DNA from: Labedella phragmitis
GTDB lineage: Bacteria; Actinomycetota; Actinomycetes; Actinomycetales; Microbacteriaceae
Direction of reading: 5' to 3'
Assembly (NCBI RefSeq): GCF_004078635.1
Contig: NZ_RZNB01000001.1
Location: forward strand, 806,001 to 870,000
DNA length: 64,000 nt
Within the stretch, counting starts at the first letter, position 1. The number at the start of each line of letters is the position of its first letter. Below the pieces are notes generated by a model that made no database searches, was not told the DNA's origin, and was given only the letters and a program-made list of their open reading frames with translations. A program made the position numbers and the translations under genes. Positions 41,806-50,176 of this stretch are shown one piece after another.

Positions 41806-42453
41806 GTGGAGCAGAAGCCGGTCGACGACGCGAACCCGAGCCCGGAGCTCACGACGCACGGCGTCGGACCCTGGCAGGGCGACCGGCCGGACGACCCGCG
41901 TTTCGACCCGGAACTCCTCGAGGACGGCGACTCCCGCAACGTCATCGACCGCTACCGGTACTGGTCGATGGACGCGATCGTCGCGGATCTCGATGCGCGG
42001 CGGCACCCGTTCCACGTCGCGATCGAGAACTGGCAGCACGACATGAACATCGGCTCGATCGTGCGGAGCGCGAACGCGTTCCTCGCCGAGACCGTGCACA
42101 TCGTGGGGCGTCGGCGGTGGAACAAGCGCGGGGCGATGGTCACGGACCGGTACCAGCACGTCCTCCACCACGCCGACGTGTCCGATCTCGTCGCGTGGGC
42201 CGCCGAGCGCGGCATCCCGATCATCGGCGTCGACAACGTCCCGGGTTCACGCCCGATCGACGAGGAGCCGCTCCCCGAGCGGTGCGTCCTGCTCTTCGGG
42301 CAGGAAGGCCCCGGGCTCTCCGCCGAGGCCATCGCGGCGTCCGAGCGCGTCGTCGAGATCCGCCAGTTCGGGTCGACGCGGTCCATCAACGCGTCCGCCG
42401 CAGCGGCGATCGTCATGCACGAGTGGGTCCGGACTCACGCAATCCGGTCGTAA
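41806..42453 (+). CDS. TrmH/SpoU family RNA 2'-O-methyltransferase
   Basis: A 215-residue SPOUT enzyme transferring methyl from S-adenosylmethionine to a ribose in tRNA or rRNA. Motif 1 is HDMNIGSIVRSANAF, motif 2 is VLLFGQEGPGLSAEAI, and motif 3, the knot, is RQFGSTRSINASAAAAIVMHEW. About 60 N-terminal residues (DDPRFDPELL...) precede the fold. The GTG start has a leaderless promoter. The RNA target is not determinable from sequence. Confidence 0.92.
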   Translation: MEQKPVDDANPSPELTTHGVGPWQGDRPDDPRFDPELLEDGDSRNVIDRYRYWSMDAIVADLDARRHPFHVAIENWQHDMNIGSIVRSANAFLAETVHIVGRRRWNKRGAMVTDRYQHVLHHADVSDLVAWAAERGIPIIGVDNVPGSRPIDEEPLPERCVLLFGQEGPGLSAEAIAASERVVEIRQFGSTRSINASAAAAIVMHEWVRTHAIRS

Positions 42454-42590
42454 TACAGCACCGAACGTGGAATGCCAAGCACGTGGCGGAGGTTACGGCA
42501 CCTGACACGACCCGTGGCGCCGTGTCGGGGGTAGCGCCTACTCTCAACAGACAACCGGACGTCGATCCACACGAGGGGAGCCCGGTACGC

Positions 42591-43457
42591 ATGATCACCT
42601 TCGAAGGTGTCTCTAAGAGATTCCCCGACGGCTCCGTGGCCGTCGACGACTTCTCGCTCACGATCCCGTCCCGATCCACCACGGTTCTCGTGGGGTCGTC
42701 TGGCAGCGGCAAGACCACACTCTTGCGCATGATCAACCGCATGGTCGACCCGACGGGTGGCCGCATCCTCATCGACGACGAAGACGTCGCGGGCCTCGAG
42801 CCCGTGAAGCTCCGTCGTCGCATCGGCTACGTCATGCAGAACTCGGGGCTCCTCCCGCACCGCACGGTGATCGACAACGTCGCGACGGTCCCGATTCTCG
42901 AGGGCGTCAAGAAGTCCGTCGCGCACGAGCAGGCACTCCGCCTCCTCGACACGGTGGGGCTCGACCGCGGCCTTGCGAAGCGCTACCCCGCTCAGCTCTC
43001 GGGCGGCCAGCAGCAGCGCGTCGGGGTCGCGCGCGGTCTCGCCGTCGACCCGAACATCCTGCTCATGGACGAGCCGTTCGGCGCCGTCGATCCGCTCGTC
43101 CGCGACGAACTGCAGCAGGAACTGCTGCGCATTCAGCGCGAGCTCTCGAAGACCGTCGTCTTCGTCACGCACGACATCGACGAGGCGTTCCTCCTCGGCG
43201 ACCAGGTCGTCATCCTCCGCACGGGCGGCGTGATCGCGCAAGCGGGCACCCCGGCGGAGATCCTCGCGAACCCGGCGGACGAGTTCGTCGCGAGCTTCAT
43301 CGGAGCCGATCGCGGCAAGAGGTCCCTTCACGTCGACGCCGAGCACGGCGACCTCGCGCGCGGCGAGCGTGTGCTCGTCGACGGCACGGGCCGCGTCGTC
43401 GGGATCCTGCGCGACGAACCCGGCATCGCCAGCTCCCACGGGGCTGCATCGTCATGA
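42591..43457 (+). CDS. Osmoprotectant-type ABC transporter ATP-binding protein
   Basis: 288 residues and first gene of a four-gene glycine-betaine/choline-type importer (OpuC/ProU-like). Walker A is GSSGSGKTTLL, the signature is LSGGQQQRVGVARGL, Walker B is ILLMDEPFGAVD, and the H-loop is FVTHDIDEAF. The C-terminal tail of 45 residues is too short for a full CBS pair. The ATG at 42591 is preceded by GAGGGGAG; the frame is open upstream but lies within the methyltransferase gene. The stop overlaps the permease start (ATGA). Confidence 0.94.
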   Translation: MITFEGVSKRFPDGSVAVDDFSLTIPSRSTTVLVGSSGSGKTTLLRMINRMVDPTGGRILIDDEDVAGLEPVKLRRRIGYVMQNSGLLPHRTVIDNVATVPILEGVKKSVAHEQALRLLDTVGLDRGLAKRYPAQLSGGQQQRVGVARGLAVDPNILLMDEPFGAVDPLVRDELQQELLRIQRELSKTVVFVTHDIDEAFLLGDQVVILRTGGVIAQAGTPAEILANPADEFVASFIGADRGKRSLHVDAEHGDLARGERVLVDGTGRVVGILRDEPGIASSHGAASS

Positions 43458-44125
43458 CGTGGGTCCTCGCCAATCTCGAGCAGATCTGGCGGCTCACCCT
43501 CGACCACGTCGCGTTGAGTGTGCCGCCCATCATCCTCGGCTTCCTCATCGCCGTGCCGCTGGGGTGGCTCGCTCACCGCTACCGTCCGTCCCGCGGCATC
43601 GTCCTCACGGTCAGCGGTTTGCTCTACACGATCCCCGGCATCGCGCTCTTCCTGTCCCTCCCGGTCGTCCTCGGCACCCGCATCCTCGATCCGATCAACG
43701 TCATCGTCGGTATGACGATCTACGCCGTCGCCCTGCTCGCGCGCACCGCCGCCGACGCGTTCGACGCCGTCTCGAACGACGTGCGGCAGTCGTCGGTCGC
43801 CGTGGGTTACGGTCCCATCCGCCGCTTCTTCGTCGTCGAGCTTCCGCTCGCCGGGCCGGTGTTGCTGTCGGGACTACGCGTCGTCTCGGCGAGCACGGTC
43901 AGTCTCGTGTCGATCGGATCGCTCATCGGCGTCTCGAGCCTCGGATACTTCTTTCTCAACGGGCTCAACCGCCGGTTCCCGACGGAGATCCTCACGGGGA
44001 TCGTCGGCGTCATCGTGATCGCCGTCGTGTTCGACCTGTTCCTCGTCCTCATCGGGCGCGTGCTGCTGCCGTGGGCTCGCGACGCACGTCCGAGCGCACG
44101 ACGTGGACGACGGGCGGTCGCGTGA
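43454..44125 (+). CDS. Osmoprotectant-type ABC transporter permease 1
   Basis: A 223-residue permease with five or six helices. The EAA-like loop is DAVSNDVRQSSVAVGYGPIRRFFVVELPLAGPVLLSGLR. The helix LPVVLGTRILDPINVIVGMTIYAVALLARTAADAF matches OpuCB/YehW-like permeases. It overlaps the ATPase gene by ATGA and the next permease gene by GTGA, so the three are co-translated. It forms a heterodimer with the second permease in the membrane. Confidence 0.93.
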   Translation: MTWVLANLEQIWRLTLDHVALSVPPIILGFLIAVPLGWLAHRYRPSRGIVLTVSGLLYTIPGIALFLSLPVVLGTRILDPINVIVGMTIYAVALLARTAADAFDAVSNDVRQSSVAVGYGPIRRFFVVELPLAGPVLLSGLRVVSASTVSLVSIGSLIGVSSLGYFFLNGLNRRFPTEILTGIVGVIVIAVVFDLFLVLIGRVLLPWARDARPSARRGRRAVA

Positions 44126-44937
44126 ACTCCCTCCTCGGCGCCCTCGCGTGGCTCACGGATCCGGTCAACTGGTCGGGTTCGCGCGGCATCCCCGTCCGTC
44201 TCCTCGAGCATCTCGGTATCACGGGAATCGCCGTCCTCGTCGCGGCGCTCATCGCGGTGTCGCTCGGTCTCTACATCGGGCACACCGGTCGACTGTCGTT
44301 CCTCGTCGTGAGCACGACGGGCGCGCTTCGGGCGCTGCCGACGCTCGGTCTCCTCGTGCTCTTCGCGCTGTGGCTCGGCATCGGACTCGGGCCGGTCATC
44401 ATCGTCCTCGTCGTCCTCGCGATCCCGCCGCTGCTCGCCGGCGCGTACGCGGGAGTCGAGTCCGTCGACCGCAGCACGATCGACGCCGCCCGCGCCATGG
44501 GCATGACGGAGTGGCAGATCCTCACGCGCGTGGAGATCCCGCTCGGTCTCCCCATCATCGTCGGCGGGCTGCGCTCGGCCGTCCTGCAGGTCGTCGCCAC
44601 GGCGACCATCGCGGCCTACCTGCCGATCGGCGGGCTCGGGCGCTACATCTTCGACTACCTGACATTGCGCCGCTTCGAGCCGGTGTTCGCCGGCGCCATC
44701 CTCGTCACCCTGCTCGCCCTCGTCCTCGAAGGCGTCTTCGCGCTCCTCCAGCGGCTCGCCGTCCCGCGCGGGGTGCGGATCCTGCAGGGATCGTCCGCCG
44801 CTCGCGGCGGCATCGGTCGCGCCGAGCGCATACAGCTCGCGGCCGGCTCGCTCGACGGCGATGCTCCACCGGGCCCGCCCGGTGACCGGCCGGACCCCGT
44901 CCCGGCCGCCCCCACGTCCTCTCACCCCACACAGTAA
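44122..44937 (+). CDS. Osmoprotectant-type ABC transporter permease 2
   Basis: A 271-residue permease. The helices (ITGIAVLVAALIAVSLGLYIGH onward) and EAA loop DAARAMGMTEWQILTRVEIPLGLPIIVGGLR match OpuCD/YehY. A 55-residue hydrophilic C-terminal tail (GDAPPGPPGDRPDPVPAAPTSS) is unusual for the family. The start is GTG at 44122, overlapping the first permease stop. The binding-protein gene follows ten bases later. Confidence 0.93.
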   Translation: MNSLLGALAWLTDPVNWSGSRGIPVRLLEHLGITGIAVLVAALIAVSLGLYIGHTGRLSFLVVSTTGALRALPTLGLLVLFALWLGIGLGPVIIVLVVLAIPPLLAGAYAGVESVDRSTIDAARAMGMTEWQILTRVEIPLGLPIIVGGLRSAVLQVVATATIAAYLPIGGLGRYIFDYLTLRRFEPVFAGAILVTLLALVLEGVFALLQRLAVPRGVRILQGSSAARGGIGRAERIQLAAGSLDGDAPPGPPGDRPDPVPAAPTSSHPTQ

Positions 44938-44947
44938 AGGAAGTCCC

Positions 44948-45901
44948 ATGTTCACGAATCGACGCAAGCGACTGACGATCGGGCTGCTCGCAGCCGGCGC
45001 GGCGCTCACGCTCGCCGCGTGCTCCAGCTCCGACCCCATCACGGGCGGCGGTGGCGGTGGAGACGAGGCGGGCTCCGACGACCCGCGGACGATCGCGGTC
45101 GGATCGGCCGGTTTCGCCGAGTCCGAGATCATCGCCGAGATCTACGCCCAGGCCCTCGAGGCGAACGACTACACGGTCGAGCGCACGATGCAGATCGGCC
45201 AGCGCGACGCCTACGTCGCCGCTCTCGAGGACGGGTCGATCGACCTCGTCCCCGACTACACCGGCAACCTCCTGCAGTTCTACGACGACCAGAGCGAGGC
45301 CGTCACGAGCGACGAGGTCTACACGGCGCTCGGCGAGGCCCTTCCCGAGGGCTACGAGGTCCTCGACCAGGCCGAGGCCGAGGACAAGGACAGTTACAAC
45401 GTCACGAAGGAGTTCGCCGACCAGTACGGTCTCACGAGCCTCGCCGACCTGGTCACGGTCGAGGGGCCGCTCATCATCGGCGGTAACCCGGAGCTCGCCG
45501 AGCGCCCTTACGGCCCCATCGGCCTGCAGGAGATCTACGGCGTCTCGCCCTCGAACGTCCAGTTCGAGCCGATCAGCGACTCGGGCGGACCTCTCACGGT
45601 CCAGGCGCTCCTCGACGGCACCGTCAACATCGCCAACATCTACACGACGACACCGGCGATCGCGGACAACGATCTCGTGACGCTCGAGGACCCGGAGAAC
45701 ATGATCCTCCCGCAGAACGTGGTCCCGCTCATCGCGTCCGACGCCGCCACGGACGAGGTCGCCGAGATCCTCAACAGCGTGTCAGCCGAACTGACGACCG
45801 AGGACCTCATCGAGCTCAACGGTCGCAACCAGGGGGACGAGAAGGCCTCGCCCGGCGCTCTCGCGACCGACTGGCTGGCCGAGAAGGACCTCTTCCAGTA
45901 A
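44948..45901 (+). CDS. Osmoprotectant (glycine betaine/choline) substrate-binding lipoprotein
   Basis: A 317-residue OpuAC/ProX-type binding protein. The lipobox TLAACS has Cys near residue 25, then a Gly/Asp linker. The body shows TIAVGSAGFAESEIIAEIYAQALE and IDLVPDYTGNLLQFY, typical of compatible-solute binders. The ATG at 44948 has AAAGGAAG upstream. It is the last gene of the importer operon and ends before a 34-bp palindrome (45919-45952). Substrate is quaternary-ammonium by family only. Confidence 0.94.
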   Translation: MFTNRRKRLTIGLLAAGAALTLAACSSSDPITGGGGGGDEAGSDDPRTIAVGSAGFAESEIIAEIYAQALEANDYTVERTMQIGQRDAYVAALEDGSIDLVPDYTGNLLQFYDDQSEAVTSDEVYTALGEALPEGYEVLDQAEAEDKDSYNVTKEFADQYGLTSLADLVTVEGPLIIGGNPELAERPYGPIGLQEIYGVSPSNVQFEPISDSGGPLTVQALLDGTVNIANIYTTTPAIADNDLVTLEDPENMILPQNVVPLIASDAATDEVAEILNSVSAELTTEDLIELNGRNQGDEKASPGALATDWLAEKDLFQ

Positions 45902-45918
45902 CCAAAGTGCTACACCCG

Positions 45919-45952
45919 CTCGAGGGCGCCAGGTGCACCTGGCGCCCTCGAG
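45919..45952. terminator. Perfect 34-bp palindromic terminator of osmoprotectant operon
   Basis: CTCGAGGGCGCCAGGTG is followed immediately by its complement. It lies 18 bases after the operon stop, followed by TCGCATCT without a T-run. Confidence 0.8.
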
Positions 45953-46007
45953 TCGCATCTGTAGCCCTCGCGGCACGACCTCGGATGTGATGCGGAGGCA
46001 CGAGCGG

Positions 46008-46013
46008 TAGGCT
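46008..46013 (+). promoter_or_regulatory. Leaderless -10 (TAGGCT) of DUF3151 gene
   Basis: TAGGCT, seven bases, GTG at 46021. Confidence 0.55.
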
Positions 46014-46020
46014 GGAACAT

Positions 46021-46503
46021 GTGACTGGACACGACCTGCTGGGGACCCCCGAGACGCGGCTCCCCGCTGAACCGGAGGTCGTCGCGGCGCTCGCGTCGGC
46101 GACCACGATCGACGACATCGAAGCGGTCGTCCGCGCTCATCCGACCTCCTCGCTCGCGTGGGCCCTGCTGGCGGAGCACAGCTTCCACCCCGCGTCGGCC
46201 CTGCAGGCGTACGCGTACGCGCGGGTCGGCTACCACCGTGGACTCGACGCCCTCCGCAAGGCCGGTTGGCGCGGACAGGGTCCTATCCCGTGGTCGCACG
46301 AGCCGAACCGCGGGGTCCTCCGTTCGCTCTACGCCCTGCGCAAGGCGGCGGCGGCGATCGGCGAGACGGACGAGGTGACGCGCCTCGACGAGTTCCTCCG
46401 CGGCGCCGACGAGACGGCCGTCGCGCGGATCGAGTCGCTGGGTGAGAACCGTGACGACCCGTCGCCCTCCACCGAGGCGTTCGTCATCCGCGGCCTGGAC
46501 TGA
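46021..46503 (+). CDS. DUF3151 family protein
   Basis: A 160-residue soluble, helix-rich protein of the actinobacterial DUF3151 family, commonly found near purA. TPR-like sequence TSSLAWALLAEHSFHPASALQAYAYARVGYHRGLDALRKAGWRGQGPIPWSHEPNRGVLRSLYALRKAA dominates the centre. Function is unknown. The GTG at 46021 follows a leaderless promoter. purA starts 57 bases downstream on the same strand and may share its transcript. Confidence 0.9.
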   Translation: MTGHDLLGTPETRLPAEPEVVAALASATTIDDIEAVVRAHPTSSLAWALLAEHSFHPASALQAYAYARVGYHRGLDALRKAGWRGQGPIPWSHEPNRGVLRSLYALRKAAAAIGETDEVTRLDEFLRGADETAVARIESLGENRDDPSPSTEAFVIRGLD

Positions 46504-46560
46504 CCGGCCGCGCACTGAACTGACCGAGCACCCGCTCGGCCGAAGGAAAGGGCATCGAGC

Positions 46561-47847
46561 ATGCCGGGAATCGTGATCGTCGGCGCCCAGTGGGGCGACG
46601 AAGGAAAAGGCAAGGCGACGGACCTCCTCGGAAGTCGCATCGACTACGTCGTGAAGTTCAACGGCGGCAACAACGCCGGCCACACCGTGGTCGTCGGCAA
46701 CGAGAAGTACGCGCTGCACCTCCTGCCGTCCGGAATCCTCACTCCGGGCGTCACCCCGGTGATCGCGAACGGTGTCGTCGTCGACCTCGAAGTGCTCTTC
46801 CACGAGCTCGAGGCACTCACGGCCCGCGGCGTCGATGTGTCCCGGCTCCGGGTGAGCGCGAACGCGCACATCATCACGCACTATCACCGCACGATCGACA
46901 AGGTCACGGAGCGCTTCCTCGGCAAGCGCCAGATCGGTACGACCGGTCGCGGCATCGGCCCGGCCTACGCCGACAAGATCAACCGCGTCGGCATCCGCGT
47001 GCAGGACCTCTTCGACGAGAACATCCTGCGGCAGAAGGTCGAGGGCGCGCTCGACGTCAAGAACCACATGCTCGTCAAGATCTACAACCGTCGCGCGATC
47101 GCCGTCGACGAGATCGTCGACGACCTGCTCTCCTACGTGGAGCGGCTCCGACCGATGGTGGCGGACACGGCGCTCGAGCTCCACGAGGCGCTCGAGCGCG
47201 ACGAGATCGTCCTCTTCGAGGGCGGCCAGGCGACGATGCTCGACGTCGACCACGGGACGTACCCCTTCGTCACGTCGTCGAACGCGACCTCCGGTGGGGC
47301 GTCGACCGGGTCGGGCGTCGCGCCCAACCGAATCGACCGCGTGATCGGCATCGTCAAGGCGTACACGACGCGCGTCGGCGCGGGACCGTTCCCCACCGAG
47401 CTCTTCGACGAGTCGGGTGATTACCTCCGCGCGACGGGCTTCGAGTTCGGCACGACGACGGGGCGTCCTCGCCGCGTGGGCTGGTACGACGCTCCCATCG
47501 CGCGGTACGCCGCGCGCATCAACGGCGTGACCGACTTCGTGCTCACGAAGCTCGACGTGCTCGATGACCTCGACACCATCCCCGTCTGCGTCGCCTACGA
47601 GGTCGACGGCGTGCGGGTCGAGGAGATCCCGGTCTCGCAGTCCGACTTCCACCACGCGAAGCCCATCTACGAGGAGTTCCCGGGCTGGAAGCAGGACATC
47701 ACCGGTTGCCGGACGTTCGAGTCGCTTCCGAAGAACGCGCAGGACTACGTCCTCGCGCTCGAGTCGATGAGCGGCTCGCGGATCTCCGTCATCGGTGTGG
47801 GGCCCGGCCGCGACGAGGTCGTCGTCCGACACAATCTCCTCCCCTAG
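46561..47847 (+). CDS. purA: Adenylosuccinate synthetase
   Basis: A 428-residue GTP-dependent enzyme joining IMP and aspartate, the first step from IMP to AMP. The P-loop is [14 protein letters not shown] at the N-terminus. [11 protein letters not shown], the IMP-binding [36 protein letters not shown] and the C-terminal GTGRPRR-like [12 protein letters not shown] are all present. Full length. The stop is six bases before dispersed palindrome copy B, its likely terminator. Confidence 0.97.
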   Translation: MPGIVIVGAQWGDEGKGKATDLLGSRIDYVVKFNGGNNAGHTVVVGNEKYALHLLPSGILTPGVTPVIANGVVVDLEVLFHELEALTARGVDVSRLRVSANAHIITHYHRTIDKVTERFLGKRQIGTTGRGIGPAYADKINRVGIRVQDLFDENILRQKVEGALDVKNHMLVKIYNRRAIAVDEIVDDLLSYVERLRPMVADTALELHEALERDEIVLFEGGQATMLDVDHGTYPFVTSSNATSGGASTGSGVAPNRIDRVIGIVKAYTTRVGAGPFPTELFDESGDYLRATGFEFGTTTGRPRRVGWYDAPIARYAARINGVTDFVLTKLDVLDDLDTIPVCVAYEVDGVRVEEIPVSQSDFHHAKPIYEEFPGWKQDITGCRTFESLPKNAQDYVLALESMSGSRISVIGVGPGRDEVVVRHNLLP

Positions 47848-47853
47848 TACATC

Positions 47854-47897
47854 AATTCGGCGATGGTGCGCGTAATCGCGCGCACCATCGCCGAATT
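47854..47897. repeat. Dispersed palindrome family 1, copy B (terminator-like)
   Basis: AATTCGGCGATGGTGCGCG pairs perfectly with CGCGCACCATCGCCGAATT around a 6-base loop. It lies between the convergent purA and DinB-like genes, within eight bases of each stop. Confidence 0.9.
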
Positions 47898-47904
47898 AAT
47901 GGGG

Positions 47905-48513
47905 TCAGACGACGGAGAAGTCCGGGGGGAGCGCGGCGCGTCCCGTGAGGGCCATGAGGAGCTGCTCGCCCTTGCCGGTGCGGGCGGCGATGCCGGCGGC
48001 GAGAGTCGCCGTGGCCTCAACGAGATCGGCGGGAACGGTGACCGGGACGCCGAGCGCCCTGCCGATGTCCATGGAGTGCACGACGAGCTCGAACACGCGC
48101 GTGTGCAGGTACTCCTCGAGCAGAATGCCGAGCCCTCCGATCGAGACGACGCGGCCGGGCGGCTGCGCTTCGACGAGTGCGATCGCGCGGTCGCGGAGTA
48201 AGCGGACGCGGGCGACAGGATCGTCGCCGAGCGACTCCCCGACCTCGACACCTCGGCGCTGGATCGCCTCCGGATTGGTGTACACGAGGTAGAGCGTGCC
48301 GTAGTAGTCGGCCGCCGTGTCGATCGAGACGGAGCCCGGTTCGTCGAGTCCCAGGTATTCGCTCACTGTGATGAGCGCTCGTGCGGTGTGACCGACGAGA
48401 CCGCGGACGTCCCACGTTCCGAGACCGGGGCTCGACCATGCCTCCGGCGGCACCGACTCGACGACCTGGACGAAGAGGGCTGACGCTGCCCGGAAGCGAT
48501 CGATGCTCACCAT
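47905..48513 (-). CDS. Maleylpyruvate isomerase/DinB-like mycothiol-dependent family protein
   Basis: A 202-residue four-helix-bundle protein of the MDMPI/DinB superfamily. WSSPGLGTWDVRGLVGHTARAL gives the first metal His (GHT), and YLHTRVFELVVHSMDIGRAL gives the other His residues (H-T-R and VVHSMD). Zn-dependent transfer with mycothiol is the known role of some members; the substrate here is unknown. The ATG at 48513 is preferred because homologous sequence begins MVSIDRFRAA. Its promoter region is shared with the divergent lactonase gene. Confidence 0.85.
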   Translation of the reverse strand: MVSIDRFRAASALFVQVVESVPPEAWSSPGLGTWDVRGLVGHTARALITVSEYLGLDEPGSVSIDTAADYYGTLYLVYTNPEAIQRRGVEVGESLGDDPVARVRLLRDRAIALVEAQPPGRVVSIGGLGILLEEYLHTRVFELVVHSMDIGRALGVPVTVPADLVEATATLAAGIAARTGKGEQLLMALTGRAALPPDFSVV

Positions 48514-48551
48514 GGCACCATGCTGGCACGGCGGGCTGGCACACTGAAGAG

Positions 48552-49736
48552 ATGGACGACGACGCGGTGGCCTTCTGGCTCGGCAGCTACACCCCCGGGG
48601 CGGACGGGGCCGGCGACGGCACCGGCGTCGGGGTCCGAGCGCTCGGTCGTGAGGAGTCCGGCGGACTCGTGCCCATCGCTGACGTCGAGGCGGACTCGCC
48701 GTCGTGGGTCGTGCAGCACCCGACCCTCCCCGTCGTCTACGCTGCCGAGGAGTTCTCCGGCTTCGTCGTGGCGTTCCGTGCATCGCCGGACGGCACGCTC
48801 ACGCCTCTCGGCGATCCCGTCGAGGTGGGTGGGATCGTGTGCCACCTCACTGTGGCCTCCCGCGGTGACGCGCTCATCGCGTCGTGCTACGGCGACGGCC
48901 GTGTCGTCGTGCTCGCGCTCGCGCCCGACGGGAGCCTCTTCCGCACGCCGGTCGAGCTCGCGCCGGCTGTCGATCCGTACGTCGTGCCGACGTCGGCGAC
49001 GCTCGCTCGCGGTGGACTGCTGCTTCCGGACTCCGCGACCGACCCGACCGAGCCAGCGTCGACCGACGTCGACCCTCGGCAGTCGCGCGCTCACACGTCG
49101 CGCTGGCTCTCCGACGGTCGCCTCGCGACGACGGACCTCGGCTTCGACCTCGTTCGGTTCTGGCGCCGCGGCTCATCGTCGACGGCGCCCCTCGTCCTCG
49201 ACCATGAGGTGACCCTGCCGCGCGGAGTGGGCCCGCGTCACCTCGCATGGCACGAGAGCGGACACCTGCATGTGGTGACCGAGTACTCGATCGAGGTCTT
49301 CACGCTGCGGGCCGGCCACGACGGCCGCTTCTCGGTGGTCGCCGGCGTCGAGGCGACCTCGGACGGAGCGCAGGACGGCGACTCGGCCGCCGAGCTCACG
49401 GTCGTCGGATCGCGCGAGCACCTGCACACGAGCGTGCGCGGCAGCGACCGGATCTCGACGCTGCAGATCCGAGGCGACGGGAGCGAGCTCCGTGCCGTCG
49501 GCGACGTCGACAGCGGAGGAGCCGTGCCTCGCCACCACGCCGAGGACGGCGGCGTCCTGCACGTCGCGAATCAGGGGTCGGGAACGATCGACTCATTCGA
49601 GATCGACGAGAGGACGGGCGTCCCGGCCCGCCGCGTGGGACGCGTGGAGGTCGGCTCGCCGACGTGCCTCACGCCCGCGTCTGTAGCGGGAGGCGCGACA
49701 GGAGAGCGCGCGACTGCCGCGCCGGCGACGGAATGA
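48552..49736 (+). CDS. Lactonase family protein (6-phosphogluconolactonase-like beta-propeller)
   Basis: 394 residues forming a seven-bladed propeller of the Pgl/YbhE type. Segments WLGSYTPGADG, VVQHPTLPVVYAAEE, RGVGPRHLAWHESGHLHVVTEYS and PRHHAEDGGVLHVANQGSGTI recur with blade spacing. Such enzymes hydrolyse 6-phosphogluconolactone or muconolactone-like lactones; activity here is unproven. The ATG at 48552 has GAAGAG upstream, which also fits a -10-like CACACT six bases away. The 440 bases after it hold no convincing gene. Confidence 0.87.
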   Translation: MDDDAVAFWLGSYTPGADGAGDGTGVGVRALGREESGGLVPIADVEADSPSWVVQHPTLPVVYAAEEFSGFVVAFRASPDGTLTPLGDPVEVGGIVCHLTVASRGDALIASCYGDGRVVVLALAPDGSLFRTPVELAPAVDPYVVPTSATLARGGLLLPDSATDPTEPASTDVDPRQSRAHTSRWLSDGRLATTDLGFDLVRFWRRGSSSTAPLVLDHEVTLPRGVGPRHLAWHESGHLHVVTEYSIEVFTLRAGHDGRFSVVAGVEATSDGAQDGDSAAELTVVGSREHLHTSVRGSDRISTLQIRGDGSELRAVGDVDSGGAVPRHHAEDGGVLHVANQGSGTIDSFEIDERTGVPARRVGRVEVGSPTCLTPASVAGGATGERATAAPATE

Positions 49737-50176
49737 CCGCGGGCGGCGGCCGCACGCCCCGGCCGTCGCCACATGGGTGGTGGCAGACTGATTCGCCCTC
49801 GGTGTCGCCCACACGTCGGTTCCCGCCAGGGGCGCGAACCGACGGGGACGGGCCCTGGCGCCGGACGCGACTCCGCGAGTCGCGCGAGACTCAGCCCGCG
49901 ACCGGTCGATTCAACGGATTCCGTGGTGCGACGCCTTTTTCGCAACCGACTCTGGCATTCAAACCCGTGCGGATGTATCGTAATCGTCACCCGGGGTTCG
50001 GAGCGACGGCGAGCTGGCGGCCCGCCATTCCCGAGGGTGAGGATCGCCCACCGTCGCTCCGGCCCGCCCCGAGAGCGGCCACGCTCGCCCGCCTCCACCC
50101 CTGAAAATCCCCTATGTGCTCGAAAATACGTGCACGAAGCGGATATTCAGGCACCTAGACGACGACGGAGACCGCC
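49737..50176. other. Non-coding stretch of 440 bases with hairpins
   Basis: No supported gene. It holds CGTCGGTTC/GAACCGACG (about 49814-49842), GCGACT-CCGCG-AGTCGC (49867-49883), a relatively AT-rich block with TTTTT near 49940-50000, and palindrome family 2 copy 2 (50100-50151). The first hairpins may terminate the lactonase gene. I looked for tRNA-like arms and found none. Confidence 0.6.
50100..50151. repeat. Dispersed palindrome family 2, copy 2
   Basis: A 52-nt element with CCTGAAAATCC / GGATATTCAGG arms (one mismatch). It shares both ends and GCACGAAG at the same offset with the element at 19654-19705. It lies just upstream of the amidohydrolase gene. Confidence 0.6.

Noticed and set aside
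42117-42590. N-terminal extension of the osmoprotectant ATPase into the methyltransferase gene
   Set aside because: The methyltransferase occupies another frame with all SPOUT motifs, and the ABC fold begins at the ATG at 42591.
49814-49842. Possible tRNA arm (GGTTC...GAACC) in the 440-base gap
   Set aside because: No acceptor, D or anticodon arms can be built around it, so it is treated as a simple hairpin.
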